In this document: positions 3,853 through 5,272 of the stretch, one piece after another
Layout of the letters: each line of letters opens with the position of its first letter
Numbering within the stretch: position 1 is the stretch's first letter
Assembly: GCA_947629875.1 (NCBI GenBank)
Contig: CANRFK010000169.1
Span: forward strand, 1-5,272
Origin: an uncultured Clostridia bacterium
GTDB taxonomy: Bacteria; Bacillota; Clostridia; Christensenellales; Borkfalkiaceae
Length of the DNA stretch: 5,272 nt
Reading direction: 5' to 3'
Notes under the pieces: model-generated
Database searches by the model: none
The model's input: the letters and a program-made list of their open reading frames with translations, nothing else
What the model was told of the DNA's origin: nothing
Made by a program: the position numbers and the translations under genes

Positions 3853-4563
3853 ATGGAACCGAAGTACAAGCGTATCGTACTCAAACTCTCGGGGGAAGCG
3901 CTCGCCGGGCCGCAAAAGTTCGGGCTCAACGAGGGCGTCGTCTCCATGGTCGTCGACCAGCTCGTCAAGGTGCATGCGATGGGCGTGGATATCGCGCTCG
4001 TCATCGGCGGCGGGAACTTCTGGCGCGGGCGGCAGGGCACCAACATGGATCGCACCGTCGCCGATCAGATGGGCATGCTCGCCACGGTGATGAACTCCCT
4101 CGCCATGATGGACGCCATCGAGAAAAAGGGCATCCCCACGCGCGTGCAGACGGCGCTCAACATGATCTCGGTTGCCGAGCCCTACGTTTTGCGCAAGGCG
4201 CTCCACCACTTCGAGAAGGGGCGCATCGTCATCATGGCGTGCGGCACGGGCAATCCCTATTGCTCCACCGATACGGCGGCGGCACAGCGGGCGTGCGAAA
4301 TAGACGCCGACGTTCTCCTCATGGCGAAGAATGTGGACGGCATCTACGATAGCGACCCCACCAAAAATCCCAACGCGAAGAAGTACGACAGGCTGAATTT
4401 CGGCGATATCGTCAATAAAGGGCTCAAAGCCATGGATGCGACGGCGGCGACGATGTGCATGGAGAACAACATCCCCGTTCTCGCCTTCGCCCTCGGCGAA
4501 AAAGATTCCATCCTTCGCGCCGTGTGCGGCGAACAGATGGGCACGCTCATCTCCAACGGATAA
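3853..4563 (+). CDS. pyrH: UMP kinase (uridylate kinase)
   Basis: PyrH phosphorylates UMP to UDP with ATP, a cytoplasmic step of pyrimidine nucleotide synthesis; the bacterial enzyme is a hexamer of the amino-acid-kinase fold, unrelated to eukaryotic UMP/CMP kinase. The 236-residue length is typical. Signatures in order: KLSGEAL at 11-17 (phosphate-binding loop), GGGNFWRGR at 52-60, D71-Q72-M73-G74-M75 before the helix with MNSLAM, GTGNPYCSTDTAAA at 131-144 (UMP-binding region), and KNVDGIYDSDP at 159-169 (nucleotide side). GAGAGG 7 bases before ATG serves as ribosome binding site. Cysteines stand at 130, 137 and 148; the first two fall where Gly and Phe are common, a mild oddity that leaves the motifs intact. 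It is followed by frr as in most bacteria. Confidence 0.98.
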   Translation: MEPKYKRIVLKLSGEALAGPQKFGLNEGVVSMVVDQLVKVHAMGVDIALVIGGGNFWRGRQGTNMDRTVADQMGMLATVMNSLAMMDAIEKKGIPTRVQTALNMISVAEPYVLRKALHHFEKGRIVIMACGTGNPYCSTDTAAAQRACEIDADVLLMAKNVDGIYDSDPTKNPNAKKYDRLNFGDIVNKGLKAMDATAATMCMENNIPVLAFALGEKDSILRAVCGEQMGTLISNG

Positions 4564-4683
4564 AAAAATCAAAAACCGACCCCAAATCAAATCAAAAAAT
4601 CAATCACCCGAAACCCAAATAACCAAATCCAAAATCAAAACCAAAAAGCAAGCGAAAAAGCAAGAAGATAGGGAGGAATAAAT
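4564..4683 (+). other. A/C-rich, G-poor pyrH-frr spacer
   Basis: The first 87 bases after the pyrH stop contain about 51 A, 25 C, 8 T and only 3 G, built of loosely repeated AAATCAAA- and CCAAA-like words, in sharp contrast to the GC-rich genes. As RNA it would be unstructured. It ends in the frr ribosome binding site GGGAGG (4671-4676), 7 bases before ATG. No terminator hairpin or promoter is visible, so frr is probably co-transcribed with pyrH. Confidence 0.8.
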
Positions 4684-5256
4684 ATGATAGAGAACGAAAA
4701 GGTGGAAGAACTGTTTTTGGTGCTCGACGACAAACTCGAAAAGACGGTGAACGTCCTCAAAGATGACTTTGCCGCCATCCGCGCGGGGCGCGCCAACCCG
4801 CACGTGCTCGATAAAATTCAGGTGGAGGCGTACGGCGGCATGAGCCCGCTCATCCAGCTCGGGAACATCTCGGCGGCGGACGCGCGGTGCCTCGTCATCA
4901 GCCCGTGGGATAAGTCGCTTCTCAAAGCCATCGAGAAGGCCATCCTCGCCTCCAACATCGGCATCAACCCCACGAACGACGGCAACGTCATCCGCCTCGT
5001 GTTCCCCGAACTCACCGAGGAGAGGCGCCGCGACCTCGTAAAGCAGGTGAGGCGCATGGGCGAAGAGGCAAAAGTCGCCGTGCGCAACAATCGGCGCGAG
5101 GCGATGGAGACCCTCAAAAAACTCAAAAACAACAAGGAGATCTCGGAGGACGAGAACAAGAACTGCGAGATCGACGTGGAGGACGCCGTCAAAAAGAGCG
5201 TGGAGGAGATCGATAAGATCGTCGCCGCCAAGGAAAAGGAGCTCATGACCGTCTGA
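4684..5256 (+). CDS. frr: Ribosome recycling factor (RRF)
   Basis: RRF works with EF-G in the cytoplasm to split the post-termination ribosome. The 190-residue product is slightly longer than the usual 185. Domain I, the three-helix bundle, is formed by about residues 1-30 and 106-190; domain II is inserted between them. Family motifs: IRAGRANP (32-39), YGG..PL.QL (50-59), KAIEKAILASNIGINP (81-96), LTEERRRDLVK (110-120) and VAVRNNRREA (131-140), where Arg134 corresponds to the functionally critical Arg132 of E. coli RRF. The end KEKELM is typical. It lies 120 bp after pyrH with no terminator between, and its TGA overlaps a possible next start. Confidence 0.98.
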   Translation: MIENEKVEELFLVLDDKLEKTVNVLKDDFAAIRAGRANPHVLDKIQVEAYGGMSPLIQLGNISAADARCLVISPWDKSLLKAIEKAILASNIGINPTNDGNVIRLVFPELTEERRRDLVKQVRRMGEEAKVAVRNNRREAMETLKKLKNNKEISEDENKNCEIDVEDAVKKSVEEIDKIVAAKEKELMTV

Positions 5257-5272
5257 TGGCGTCGAAACCCGG
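5256..5272 (+). CDS. Possible start of the next gene (uppS by synteny), cut by window end
   Basis: An ATG at 5256 shares its A with the frr stop (TGATG), a common arrangement for translational coupling. Only MASKP is visible. AAGGAG at 5236-5241 lies 14 bases before it, rather far. In many Bacillota the gene after frr is uppS (undecaprenyl diphosphate synthase), so that is the likely identity, but nothing in five residues can confirm it. Confidence 0.4.

Noticed and set aside
3628..4590. 320-codon open frame on the minus strand across pyrH
   Set aside because: It is antisense to pyrH and includes the translated long palindrome; the His/Arg-rich product is typical of a shadow frame in GC-rich DNA.

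Overview
The window is a stretch of bacterial chromosome carrying the conserved translation/pyrimidine cluster rpsB - tsf - (extra gene) - pyrH - frr, all on the + strand. The last bases may open a further gene that overlaps the frr stop codon. The gene order, the Bacillus-like form of EF-Ts, strong AAGGAG-type ribosome binding sites and GC-rich codons suggest a GC-rich member of the Bacillota, most likely an uncultured gut-type clostridium. That placement is inference; there is no 16S or other lineage marker here.

Layout: 1-465 is the 3' part of rpsB (ribosomal protein S2). 466-754 is a spacer of hairpins and short repeats. 755-1654 is tsf (EF-Ts), followed by a strong intrinsic terminator at 1746-1773. 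1655-2234 is a repeat-rich spacer. 2235-3032 encodes a 265-residue protein with about seven membrane helices that I do not recognise. 3033-3852 is a second repeat-rich spacer with a very long palindrome and, at its end, a good promoter. 3853-4563 is pyrH (UMP kinase). 4564-4683 is an A/C-rich spacer almost without G. 4684-5256 is frr (ribosome recycling factor). 5256-5272 may be the start of the next gene, by synteny uppS.

The four recognised genes are housekeeping: S2 and EF-Ts serve the ribosome and EF-Tu, PyrH makes UDP for RNA and cell-wall precursors, and RRF splits ribosomes after termination. The terminator after tsf and the promoter just before pyrH divide the cluster into at least two transcription units, with the membrane gene between them.

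The unusual part is the intergenic DNA. Three spacers are built from a small kit of modules: a 54-bp unit present three times, a GAGTGTATCTTG unit present six times, CCGCGG-core stem-loops, and short hairpins whose stems differ while the three-base loop stays GTA. Two 132-bp blocks of these modules, about 94% identical and in the same orientation, flank the membrane gene exactly 1,151 bp apart, so the gene sits in what looks like an excisable or inserted cassette. I see no transposase, integrase, CRISPR array, tRNA or rRNA.
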